From positions 8,766,001-8,830,000 of the forward strand of contig NC_060898.1 of assembly GCF_014805685.1 (NCBI RefSeq): DNA of 64,000 bases, written 5' to 3'. The translations under genes were made by a program, and so were the position numbers. The notes under the pieces are model-generated. The model was not told the DNA's origin. It ran no database searches and saw only the letters and a program-made list of their open reading frames with translations. The DNA is from Silurus meridionalis. Lineage: Eukaryota > Chordata > Actinopteri > Siluriformes > Siluridae. Position 1 is the stretch's first letter. Each line of letters opens with the position of its first letter. Positions 56,013 to 64,000 of the stretch are shown here, piece after piece.

Positions 56013-56394
56013 GAAGTTCATACAGCACACAAACACCATTCAGAGAGCATCCGAACCGTGATGCGTGAGGAGTCTGAACGTGGGTGTAATCCTCGGAACG
56101 ATAGTAATCCACGGGAAGAATAGTAATCCACGGAAGGAAAGTAATCCACGGAAGGAATGGAAGGAACGTAATCCACGGAAGGAGCGTAATCCATAGAACC
56201 AGCGGGGAATGCTGGCAGGCTTGAACCAGGTCGGTGTCCGTAGCCATTGAGTAGGTCCGACACGAGAGCAATGGGAATGGATGGCACCTGAAGCCCCAAA
56301 ACCACCCACACCAGGCGGGCCAGGAAACTCTGAGGAAGGCCCCGCCAACCGTCTAAGGTCGAAGGAGGAGGCCTGAAACGCACCTCCAAGAAAC

Positions 56395-57490
56395 CGGGAA
56401 AGGTCGGGAAGGACCCGAGGCGGAGATCAGGGGCCGAGCCACGTCCTCGGCGAAAACTACAGGCTGGACGACCCCCTGGGCGGAAATTGGAGGTGGACAG
56501 ATGCCCTCGGCGTAGATCAGAGGCAAAACAACGCCCTCGGCGAAGAACAGGGGCAGAACGAGTCCAGAGACCGAGTGGCGGCCACGGTGGGGTGCAGAGG
56601 CCGTGCAACACCCACGGCAGGGTTCAGAGGCCAAACAACATCCTCGGCAAAGGTCAGAGGCCGAGCAACGCCCACGACAGGGTTCAGAGACCAAGCAACG
56701 CCCTCGGCGAAAATCTGGAGCAGAACGACGCCCTCGGTGGAGTCCAAAGACTGAAAAACGGTCACGCCGGAGTTCAGAGGCCGAGTCATGCCTTCTGCGG
56801 CAGTTCGGAGCAGACCTTTGGGTATGACGGGGCCCACGGGGGTATGGTGCCTATTGTGGGTGGCGGAGGCATGACGCCGTCCACCGTGGCTGTCTGGGAT
56901 GTGACAGCGCCTTCAGCGGGACCTTGGAGCACGACAGCACCTTCAGAGGAGTCTGGGTCTGCGACGGTGCTGGCTGCAGAGTCTTTGGCCGTGTTGTCAT
57001 TCTCGGAAGGACCTAGGTCCGCCATGATGGCTTCGGAGGGATCCTGGATTGCGCCGGCATCATCGGAGGGGACTTGAAGCGTGACTGTGCTTTCAGAGGG
57101 GCTTGAGAGTGTGACGTAGGCTCCAGGGAAGTTTCGAAGCATGACAGTGCCCTGGGGGGAACCTTGAGGCATGGCAGCACCCTGGAAGGAACTTGGGAAT
57201 GCGTTGTCGTCCTCAGAGGAACTTTGAGTCAAGACATTGCCTAGAGAGGAGCTAGGAGGCAAGACGTCACCTTGAGAGGAACTCGGAGGAGAGACGTCGC
57301 CTGGAGAGGAGCTAGGAGGCGTGACGTCGTCTGGAGAGGGACTTGGAGGCGAGACATCGCTGTCAGAGGGACCTGGAGGCGAGACGCCACCATGTGGGGA
57401 ACTTGGGGGCGAGGCGTCGCCTTGTGGGGAACTTGGAGGCGAGACGTCGCCTTCAGAGGGACCTGGAGGTACGATGGCACATCTGGAGGG
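56395..57490 (-). repeat. Long 30 bp coding minisatellite (decapeptide array)
   Basis: About 36 units of ten residues in three frames on the - strand. In the right part (57060-57490) they read GDVSPPSSPQ, GDASPPSSPH, GDVSPPSSSQ and GDVLPPSSSL. In the middle they become GAVVLQGPAE, GAVTSQ. In the left part (56395-56820) they read FAEGVVLPLI, FAEDVVWPLN and PAVGVARPLH. The last two alternate as a 20-residue unit. The pattern (S/F)xAEGVxxPL is that of the five units at 30022-30171. Short tandem repeats with a period of about 20 bp follow at 56105-56200. Confidence 0.85.
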
Positions 57491-57544
57491 GTTTGGCAAA
57501 TACGTTTTATCCATGTTTGCGGTCTTGCTCCCTACTCTCACCAC
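56786..57544 (-). CDS. Open frame made of decapeptide repeats, 252 codons
   Basis: The frame opens with MVRVGSKTANMDKTYLPNPS at 57544, a non-repetitive leader, and then consists of about 23 decapeptide units rich in Ser, Pro, Gly and Asp. No signal peptide, membrane segment or catalytic motif is seen. The repeats go on to the left in two other frames, so one or two frameshifts (near 56820 and 56690) have broken a longer product of perhaps 380 residues. The array occurs inside a gypsy remnant at 29.7-30.5 kb, so this may be a retroelement accessory region. A host repeat protein is the other possibility. RTE-type LINE sequence starts at once to the right (57527). Confidence 0.45.
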   Translation of the reverse strand: MVRVGSKTANMDKTYLPNPSRCAIVPPGPSEGDVSPPSSPQGDASPPSSPHGGVSPPGPSDSDVSPPSPSPDDVTPPSSSPGDVSPPSSSQGDVLPPSSSLGNVLTQSSSEDDNAFPSSFQGAAMPQGSPQGTVMLRNFPGAYVTLSSPSESTVTLQVPSDDAGAIQDPSEAIMADLGPSENDNTAKDSAASTVADPDSSEGAVVLQGPAEGAVTSQTATVDGVMPPPPTIGTIPPWAPSYPKVCSELPQKA

Positions 57545-58610
57545 AAATCACAATGTCATCCACAAACATCATAGTCCATGAAAACTCCTGTCTGACCTCA
57601 TCCGTCAACCTGTCCATCACCATTGCAAACAGGAAAGGGCTCAGAGCCGATCCTTGATGCAGTCCAACTTCCACCTTAAACTAGTCTGCCATTCCTACTG
57701 CACACTTCGCTGCTGTCACACTGTCCTCATATATGTCCTGCAACACCCTTACATACTACTCTGACACACCAGACTTCCACATACAATACCACAACTCCTC
57801 TTTTGGCACCCTGTTTCGCTTGGCACGCTTTCTCTAAATCCACAAACACACAATGCAACTCCTTCTCTATACTTCTCCATCAACATTCTCAAAGCAAATA
57901 ATGCATCTGTAGTGCTCTTCCTTGGCATGAAACCATACTGTTTCTCACAGATAGTCACCTCTTCTCTCAGCCTGGCTTCCACTACTCTTTCCCATAACTT
58001 CATTATGTGACTGATCAACTTTATTCCCCTGTAGCTACTGCAGGTCTGCACATCTCGCATATTCTTAAAAGCCAGTACCAGCACAATCCTTCTACATTCT
58101 CCAGGCATCCTCTCACCTTCTAAAATCTTGTTGAACAATCTAGTTCTAAACTCCACTGCCATCTCGCCTAAACATTTCCTTGTACCGGTATGTCATCTGC
58201 TCCTACCAACTTTCCACTCTTCACCCTTTTAATAGCTGCTCTCACTTCCTCCTTACTACTCGTATCCACTGCTTCACAATCTGCACATCATTCAACCTTC
58301 TCTCGCTCTCATTTTCCTCATGTATCAGCTGCTCAAAATACTCCCTCCATCTTCTTAACACACTCTCCTCACTAGTCAACATATTTATATCTCTATCCTT
58401 TATTGCTCGAACTTGTAGCACATACTTCCCAGCTCGGTCCCTCTGCCTGGCCAATCAGTACAAATCCTTTTCTCCTTCTTTAGTGTCCAACTTCTCTTAC
58501 AACTCCTCATATGCTTTTTACTTAGCTTTTGCCACATCCCTCTTTACTTGCTGCCACATCTCCTTGTGCGCCTGCCTAAATCCTGTTCATTTCTTCTTTT
58601 CAGTGCTATA
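57527..58610 (-). mobile_element. RTE-type LINE fragment (linker and first half of RT)
   Basis: The - strand reads, in 57749-58162, MAVEFRTRLFNKILEGERMP, SSYRGIKLISHIMKLWERVV, CEKQYGFMPRKSTTDALFAL and then broken RT text. To the right (58242-58454) come RQRDRAGKYVLQVRAIKDRD and SEESVLRRWREYFEQLIHEE, the linker before RT. The 3' side stops at the catalytic region and the 5' side before the endonuclease. A frameshift at about 57870 follows MEKYREG. Confidence 0.85.
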
Positions 58611-58734
58611 TTTATGCCCTAGCTCTGGATGGATTTCTGCAATTAATATAAACAGTCTGTTTCAATGAATTAGGACTGCAATTTACATCAAATTTTGCAT
58701 TTTAATGCCCATCACTGAAGAGCAAATCTCAAAA

Positions 58735-58800
58735 ATAATAAAACTGTAATGAATGGACATTAACTGCCACCCAAATGACGATGAGTTTCCTCTTGAGTCT
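58735..58800 (+). mobile_element. L2-type LINE 3' UTR piece
   Basis: Reads cattaactgccacccaaatg and gatgagtttcctcttgagtc, the 3' UTR phrase seen in complement at 40640-40680. It is cut off where the RTE-type LINE begins, which suggests that the RTE inserted there. Confidence 0.6.
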
Positions 58801-59040
58801 TAGTAACCCAGCTATTAGGGTTGCACAAGCCAGTACACTCCTAATGCTGGACCCAAGTTCAGAGAAATGGGGAGGGTTGCGTTAAAAAAGGGGCATCCAG
58901 CGTATAATTCAAACATGCGGATCACAAATCAGAATTTCATACTGAATCGATCGATGGTGAAAATTGGGTACTGTTAGCCAAAGGAGGAAGACATCTACAG
59001 AGACAGCAGGAAAAGGAGAAGTAGAGAAGAGTGGATGTTT

Positions 59041-59470
59041 GGGTTGGTACTATGACTGGTAAAGGGAGAGCAATAGCTGATATGATGCAATGGAGAAAGG
59101 TAGATATGTTATGTATTTAGGAGACCAAATGGAAAGAGAGTAAGGCCAGGAACATTGTAGGGGGGTTGAACTGTTTTGCCATGGTGTGGAGTTTAGGATG
59201 AGTGTAGTGGAGGTAAGGAGAGTTTCTGATACGGTGATTAACGTTAAAGGTTCAAGTTAAAAGGGTGCGGGAGGGAAGAGAATGAATTCTGGCATGAGTT
59301 AGATAAAGTGTTAGAAGGTGTACCTAGGAATGAAAGATTGGTCAATGGCCATGTGATGAGGAGGTTATGGGTAGGTATGGTCCTACGGAGAGGAATTGTG
59401 GAAGGGCAAATGGTGGTAGATTTAGCTAAAAGGATCAAAGTGGCAGTGGGAAATTAGTTATTTTAAGAAG
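59041..59470 (+). pseudogene. RTE endonuclease fragment
   Basis: In one frame with stops it reads VGTMTGKGRAIADMMQWRKV, DMLCI, ETKWKESKARNI (ETKW holds the catalytic Glu of AP-type endonucleases), then GGLNCFAMVWSLG-like text and VNGHVMRRLWVGMVLRRGIV. The gene would nick DNA for target-primed reverse transcription. It is inactivated by stops and frame changes. Confidence 0.75.
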
Positions 59471-59953
59471 AATGGGTTTAAGGGTGAAGTATAAGAGTTG
59501 AGGAAGGTGCACACAGGTGGACTATATTCTATGCAGAAGATGCAACCTGAAGGAGATTGGAGACTGTAAGGTGTTGGCAGGGTATAGTGTAGCTAAACAG
59601 CATCGGATGGTGGTCTGTAGGATGGCTTTAGAGGTGAAGAAGAAAAGGAGGAGAGTAAGGACTGAATAAAGAATAAGATGGTGGCAACTGAAAGAGGAAT
59701 ACTGTAGTGTAAGGTTTGGGAAGAGGACAGACAAGGGCTCGGTGGTGGTGAAGAGGTGCTGGATGCTGGGCGACTACAGCAGAAGTGATAAGAGAGAGAG
59801 CTACAAAGGTATTTGGTGTGACATCTGGAAATAGAAAGAAAGACAAAGAGACATGGTGGTGGAATGGGGAAGTGCAGGAAAGCATAGGGAGAAAGGGAAT
59901 AACAGAATTGGGACTGGCAGAGAGATGAGACAAGTAGGCAAGAGTACAAGGAG

Positions 59954-60798
59954 ATGTGGAAACAGGTAAAGAGGGATGTAGCAAAAGCTAAGGAAAAGGC
60001 ATATGAGGAGTTGCATGAGAAGTTGGACACTAAGGAAAGAGAAAAGGATTTGTACCGATTGGCCTGGCAGAGGGACAGAGTTGGGAAAAATGTATTGCAA
60101 GTAGGACCAATAAGGGATGGAGATGGAAATGTGTTTACTAGTGAGGAGAGTGTGTTAAAAAAGGTGAAGTGAGTATTTTGAGCAGTTGAATGATGTGGAG
60201 ATGGTGAAGCAGGAAGTGGATAAGATTAGTAAGGAGGAAGTGAGAGCAGCTATTAAGAGAATAAAGAGTGGAAAGTCGGTTGGACCAGGTAACATACCAG
60301 TAAAAGCGTAGAGATGTTTAGGAGCGCTGGCAGTGGAGTTTTTAACCAGATTGTTCAACAAAATTTTGGAAGGTAAGTGGATGCATGGGGAATAGAGAAG
60401 GAGTGTGCTTGTACTGGTTTTTAAGAACAAGGGAGACATGCAGGCCTGCAGTAACTACAGGGAAATAAAGTTGACCTTTAAAAACCTGAAGCTATAGGAA
60501 AGAGTAGTAAAAGCCAGGCTGAGAGAAGAGGTGAACATCTGTGAGCAACAGTGTGGTTTCATGCCAAAGAAGAGCATCACAGGTGCATTATTTGCTTTAG
60601 GAATGTTTATAAAGAAGTATAGAGAAGGGCAGAATGAGTTGCATTGAGTGTATGTGGATTTACAAAAAGCGTATGACAGGGTGCAGAGAGAGAAGCTGTG
60701 GTATTGTCAGGTGTGGCAGAGAAGTATGTGAGAGTGGTGCAGGACATGTATGAGGACAGTGTGACAGCAGTAAAGTGTGCAGTAGGAATGACGGGTCC
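59954..60798 (+). pseudogene. RTE linker and N-terminal RT half
   Basis: At 59954-60172 an open frame reads MWKQVKRDVAKAKEKAYEEL, KEREKDLYRLAWQRDRVGKN and TSEESVLKKVK. In later frames: SKEEVRAAIKRIKSGKSVGP (60230-60290), LFNKILEGKWMHGE (60350-60390), RLREEVNICEQQCGFMPKKS (60520-60570; the family has YGFMPRKST) and a block like [16 protein letters not shown] (60660-60705). Frameshifts near 60170 and 60650, and several stops, are visible. Confidence 0.8.
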
Positions 60799-61549
60799 AG
60801 TGAGTGTCTTAATGTAACTCATAAGCGCGACATTGAGGCAGGAGACTGTAGACTTCTTCGGCACGGAAACAATGGCCGCCGTTTTGAGGCACCTAGGAAC
60901 CATGGCACTGCTCAGGGAGATGTTAAAGATGTCGGTGAAGACATCCGCTAGCTGTTCTGCACATTCTCTGAGCACTCTGCCAGGAATGTTGTATGGTCCA
61001 GCAGACTTCCGTGGTTTAACTCTACCTAGAGTTTTCTTCACTTCAGCTGTGGTTAGACAGATCACCTGCTCACTGGGAGGAGGGGTGGTCTTCCTCGCCG
61101 CCATGTAGTTCTGCACCTCGAACCGGGGGGAGAAGTCGTTCAGCGCATCTGGGAAGAAGGAGTCATGGTCAGAAGCAGGTGAAGTTGTCTTGAAGTTCGT
61201 GATCGCCTGGATGCCCTGCCGCATGTGCTGGGTGTCTCCGCTGTCCTGGAATTGGTCGTGGATTCTCTTGCTGTGGGCACGCTTCACCTCTCCGATGACA
61301 CACACCTTAGCGGTCATTCACGGCTTTTGGTTGGAGCGTGTGGTGATAGTCTTGGAGATGGTCACGTCATCAATGCACTTGCCTATGTAGCTGGTCAGTG
61401 TTGATGTGTACTCCTCCAAGTTGATTAAATCACCGTTGGTTGCAGATTCCCTGAACATGTCCCAGTCAGTGCATTCAAAGCAGTCCTGAATAGCAGACAT
61501 GGATCCTGCTGGCCAGGTTCTCACCTGCTTTTGAGAGAGTGACAGAAAA
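60799..61549 (-). mobile_element. Internal LINE segment filling the gap in the RTE RT
   Basis: The - strand carries an internal part of the jockey-superfamily LINE seen at 10860-12030. At 61318-61575 it reads LRTWPAG-type text ([20 protein letters not shown]), then [20 protein letters not shown] and ITTRSNQKP. At 60607-61317 it continues with [80 protein letters not shown] and [11 protein letters not shown], then breaks within RT near 60810. There is no 3' UTR or tail on that side. Two stops separate the frames. Confidence 0.85.
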
Positions 61550-61965
61550 GATTTGTGATAAACAGGTATCTGCAAGAGTAAAAGGGAAAGTTTATAGGAT
61601 TGTGGTGAGACCTGCTATGTTGTATGGTTTAGAGACAGTGGCATTGACTAAAAGACAGGAGGTGGAGCTGGAGGTAGCATAGCTGAAGATGCTGATATTT
61701 TCATGGTGTAGACATGTGCAGAGGAGGGACATAGGGTATATTGGTAGGAAAATGAAGAGGATGGAGCCACCAGGAAGGAGGAACAGAGGAAGGCTAAAGA
61801 GGAGGTTTATGATGGGGGTGAAGGAAGACATGCAGGTAGATGGTTTGAAAGAGGCAGGTATAGAGGACAAAGGGGTATGAAGACGGATGATCTGCTGTGG
61901 CAACCCTTTATGGGAGAAGCCAAAAGAAGAAGAAAAAGAAGAGGTGGACTTCAAAATTCTCTTAG
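61550..61965 (+). pseudogene. RTE C-terminal domain
   Basis: Reads [40 protein letters not shown], a stop, LKMLIFS, then (61689-61880) WCRHVQRRDIGYIGRKMKRM, EPPGRRNRGRLKRRFMMGVK and EDMQVDGLKEAGIEDKGV, then RRMICCGNPLWEKPKEEEKE. About 60 bp before HVQRRD, which usually read LRWFGHVQRRD after a longer block, have been lost. Confidence 0.85.
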
Positions 61966-63726
61966 TAGTAGTTTCCCACAGAACACAGACTGAAAAAGAT
62001 CCAAAGCCCAGGGTCTATGCACAGAAAGACAGAGAAAGAGAGAGAGAGAGAGGGGGAAGACATGGATTAATTGCTTATGGTGACACATTTCCAAGCTGGC
62101 TTTCCCTGTACTGACATCATGCTGTTCAGAAGGCCCTTTTCATTCTTTCTTTCCCCTTTTCTATCCTGTTGGAGAGAACACACTGACAACATGGACTCCA
62201 GCCCTGTTTGAGCTTAACAACAACTCTCATGTACCAATATGCACTGTTTGTTTAATCACTAGATGACTAACATTCTTTTCTCTCACACTCATCTCCAGCA
62301 AATCTGATTTGTAATAATACAAAAAATATGTTGTTAAAGTGCACCATTTAATCCTTATTTAAATTTTATCAAGGTTTTTACAACATTATTGGATGTGTTT
62401 AAAAAAAGGACACAAATGACTTAATCCTGTTTATTAAACAAATCGGCTTAATTAACAGAATTATTTTTTGCTATTTAATCGAATGTCTACTTGATGCCTG
62501 TGACCTATATACATCATCAGTTGACTGGGTGGTTTGTTCTTTATGCTCTGAAAAATTTATAGTTGATAATAGTGTAACTTTTTTATCTATAGTAAATTGA
62601 AAATGAATCTTTCTGTTAGTGGGATTTAAGACAGTAGTGTGATTCTTGTGGATTCTCTTTTTGGATTCTCATAATCTTTGACAGATATGTTTATATTCTA
62701 TAGGGTATTTGTCCATTTCTGGAAAAAAATGGTTTTCTTGATTTCTATGGTCATCCACTTTCTTGGTCTTCAGTGAGCTACAAATTCATTTGCCATTCAT
62801 CACTCATACATTCATGTTCTTAACAAACTGCAAGTGTTTGATTTTAAGATTTGGATAATATTTCTTTTGATTAATTGCTTTACTTGTATAGACATATCCT
62901 TGGTCTCTAGAAGATTTCACATGAAAATAAAATGAAAGAAAATGTAATGACACTTTGCAGCACCCAAAATAAATAATCATTGAAATGTTTTAAGTGGTTG
63001 ATTGGTTAATTGACTGTACTTATCTCTGTTGTTATTAAGTATACCTTAAAAGACTAAATGTCTAAACAGTCTTATATGTTCTGACTTCAAGCCATATAAA
63101 AAGTAGATTTGCTGTATATGCTGTTGCATTTGTTGATTTTAAGTGGGCATCTCCAACATCTATATCATCAACGTTGGTTCACTTGGGATTATTAAAACCC
63201 TCTGCAATTTCATCAACCCCATTACTATAACATTCAATAGAATTTCTAATGAGCTCTAATGAGAGTTAATTAATTGCTCACAGCCACCAACCTCACCCCA
63301 GTCCTTATCTTCCCCCCACAGAAGTTGGCTCATATTCACTTCCCAGTCTCTCTTCATCATACTTCTACAGCTGTGTACCAGTTGCAGTCTATTCTTACCC
63401 ACAACTGTGTGGCCACAGACAGAACTGCCAGTTTGTGTATCTAACTTCTTGCAGAAAAGATGTAAACAAATTAGTTTCCTGGTACATTGATGGCATCATC
63501 TTGCAGATGTCAAAAAAAGATATAAGCTATTGATTCATTAAACCAAATATTGATCTGCTATTTAACAACTGTTTACAAGTATCAAACATCTTCAGTATCC
63601 AGGGTACATCAGATGCCTTGACCTGCAGGACGAAGAACACTTTAATGAAAAATAAAACATAGATTGGAAACAATTAGTATATTTTTAAGATTCTTTGGGG
63701 GTACCAGTTAGATGTGCCTAAAAATC
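61966..63726. other. No gene recognised
   Basis: AT-rich unique DNA with a short GA run near 62036-62052. At 63130-63520 some open stretches on the + strand recall LINE-like text, but no motif is firm enough to call. Confidence 0.4.
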
Positions 63727-64000
63727 TGACTTCTTCTTCTTTCGGCTTCTCCCATCAATGGTCGCCACAGCGGATCATCCGTCTCCATACCCCCTGTCCT
63801 CTAAATCTGCCTCTTTCAACACATCTACCTGCATGTCTTCCCTCACCACATCCATAAACCTCCTCCTTGGCCTTCCTCTTTTCCTCCTTCCTGGTGGCTC
63901 CATCCTCAGCATTCTCCTACCGATATATCCCATGTCCTTCCTCTGCACATGTCCAAACCATCTCAATCTCGCCTCCCTCGCCTTGTCTCCAAAATGTCCT
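63727..64000 (-). mobile_element. RTE-type LINE 3' end, continues off the right edge
   Basis: The - strand reads MRWFGHVQRKDMGYIGRRML, RMEPPGRRKRGRPRRRFMDV and VREDMQVDVLKEADLEDRGY before a stop near 63775. The 3' end with gagaagccgaaagaagaaga is at about 63727-63745. This frame is unbroken to the window edge, so the copy may be younger than the others. Confidence 0.88.

Larger units (their letters stand above)
58803..61965 (+). mobile_element. RTE-type LINE with an internal replacement
   Basis: The + strand runs from the 5' end (ttagggttgcacaagccagt) through the endonuclease (GTMTGKGRAIADMMQWRKVD near 59050, ETKWKESKARNI near 59125), the linker (59940-60180), and the first half of RT up to [13 protein letters not shown] near 60795. 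After an insert of about 750 bp it resumes at 61550 with [20 protein letters not shown] and continues through the C-terminal domain to the end, gagaagccaaaagaagaaga near 61920-61940. Stops are scattered throughout. RT residues between the two points, including the FADD active site, are missing. Confidence 0.88.

Noticed and set aside
56487..57077. 196-codon + strand frame rich in Arg and Gln, and similar frames at 56603 and 57272
   Set aside because: They are the opposite strand of the decapeptide array. The - strand has the leader, the pattern shared with 30 kb, and the poly(A) signal.

Overview
The window looks like intergenic DNA of a ray-finned fish, probably an otophysan such as a catfish or a relative. 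That is an inference from the repeats: Tc1 elements, an RTE-type LINE, L2-type LINEs, a DIRS element, a Gmr1-like and a chromovirus-type Ty3/gypsy element, tRNA-derived SINEs with catfish/zebrafish style tails, and very long AC, GA, TA and GATA tracts. I recognise no intact protein-coding host gene. Almost every protein similarity belongs to a transposable element, and most of those reading frames are broken.

The one host gene I can name is an RNA gene near the left end. A U6atac (minor spliceosome) snRNA lies at about 1097-1217 on the + strand. It has a full RNA polymerase III type 3 promoter: an octamer DSE at 875-882, a PSE at 1029-1048, a TATA box at 1064-1072 and a T5 terminator at 1218-1222. 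A pair of direct repeats (43-343 and 1549-2017) brackets it.

Layout. 1-5 kb: the U6atac locus and unique DNA. 5-15 kb: a SINE, two pogo-like MITEs (5.8 and 12.3 kb), two decayed Tc1 copies (6.6-7.3 and 9.4-10.7 kb), a deleted LINE (10.9-12.0 kb) and a 113 bp palindrome. 15.5-23.6 kb: RTE and L2 LINE pieces in both orientations, another Tc1, and a DIRS element with an internal deletion. 23.6-33.2 kb: mostly unique or microsatellite DNA, with a gypsy LTR and internal remnant at 29.3-30.5 kb. 33.25-35.07 kb: a full-length Tc1 element with a SINE inserted in its transposase. 35.07-39.5 kb: a Gmr1-like Ty3/gypsy element with two LTRs, pol order protease-integrase-RT, and most of RT lost. 40.3-44.7 kb: a nearly full-length L2-type LINE on the - strand with an ORF1 esterase. 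44.7-46.4 kb: TA repeats, a complete pogo-like MITE and half a Tc1. 47.2-49.4 kb: a chromovirus reduced to LTRs plus integrase and chromodomain. 49.6-56 kb: L2 pieces, a complete MITE at 53.05 kb, a G-rich tract and mirrored GATA repeats. 56.0-57.5 kb: a long coding-like array of a decapeptide repeat. 57.5-62 kb: two opposed RTE copies, the second with part of its RT replaced by a piece of another LINE. 63.7 kb to the end: the 3' end of another RTE copy.

The U6atac RNA would serve U12-type splicing. The elements do not form a pathway: they are independent insertions that have been nested, deleted and recombined. The parts most worth checking are the U6atac gene, the integrase-before-RT retrotransposon with its SCAN-related gag, the decapeptide array that recurs at three loci, and the LINE segment that replaced part of another LINE.
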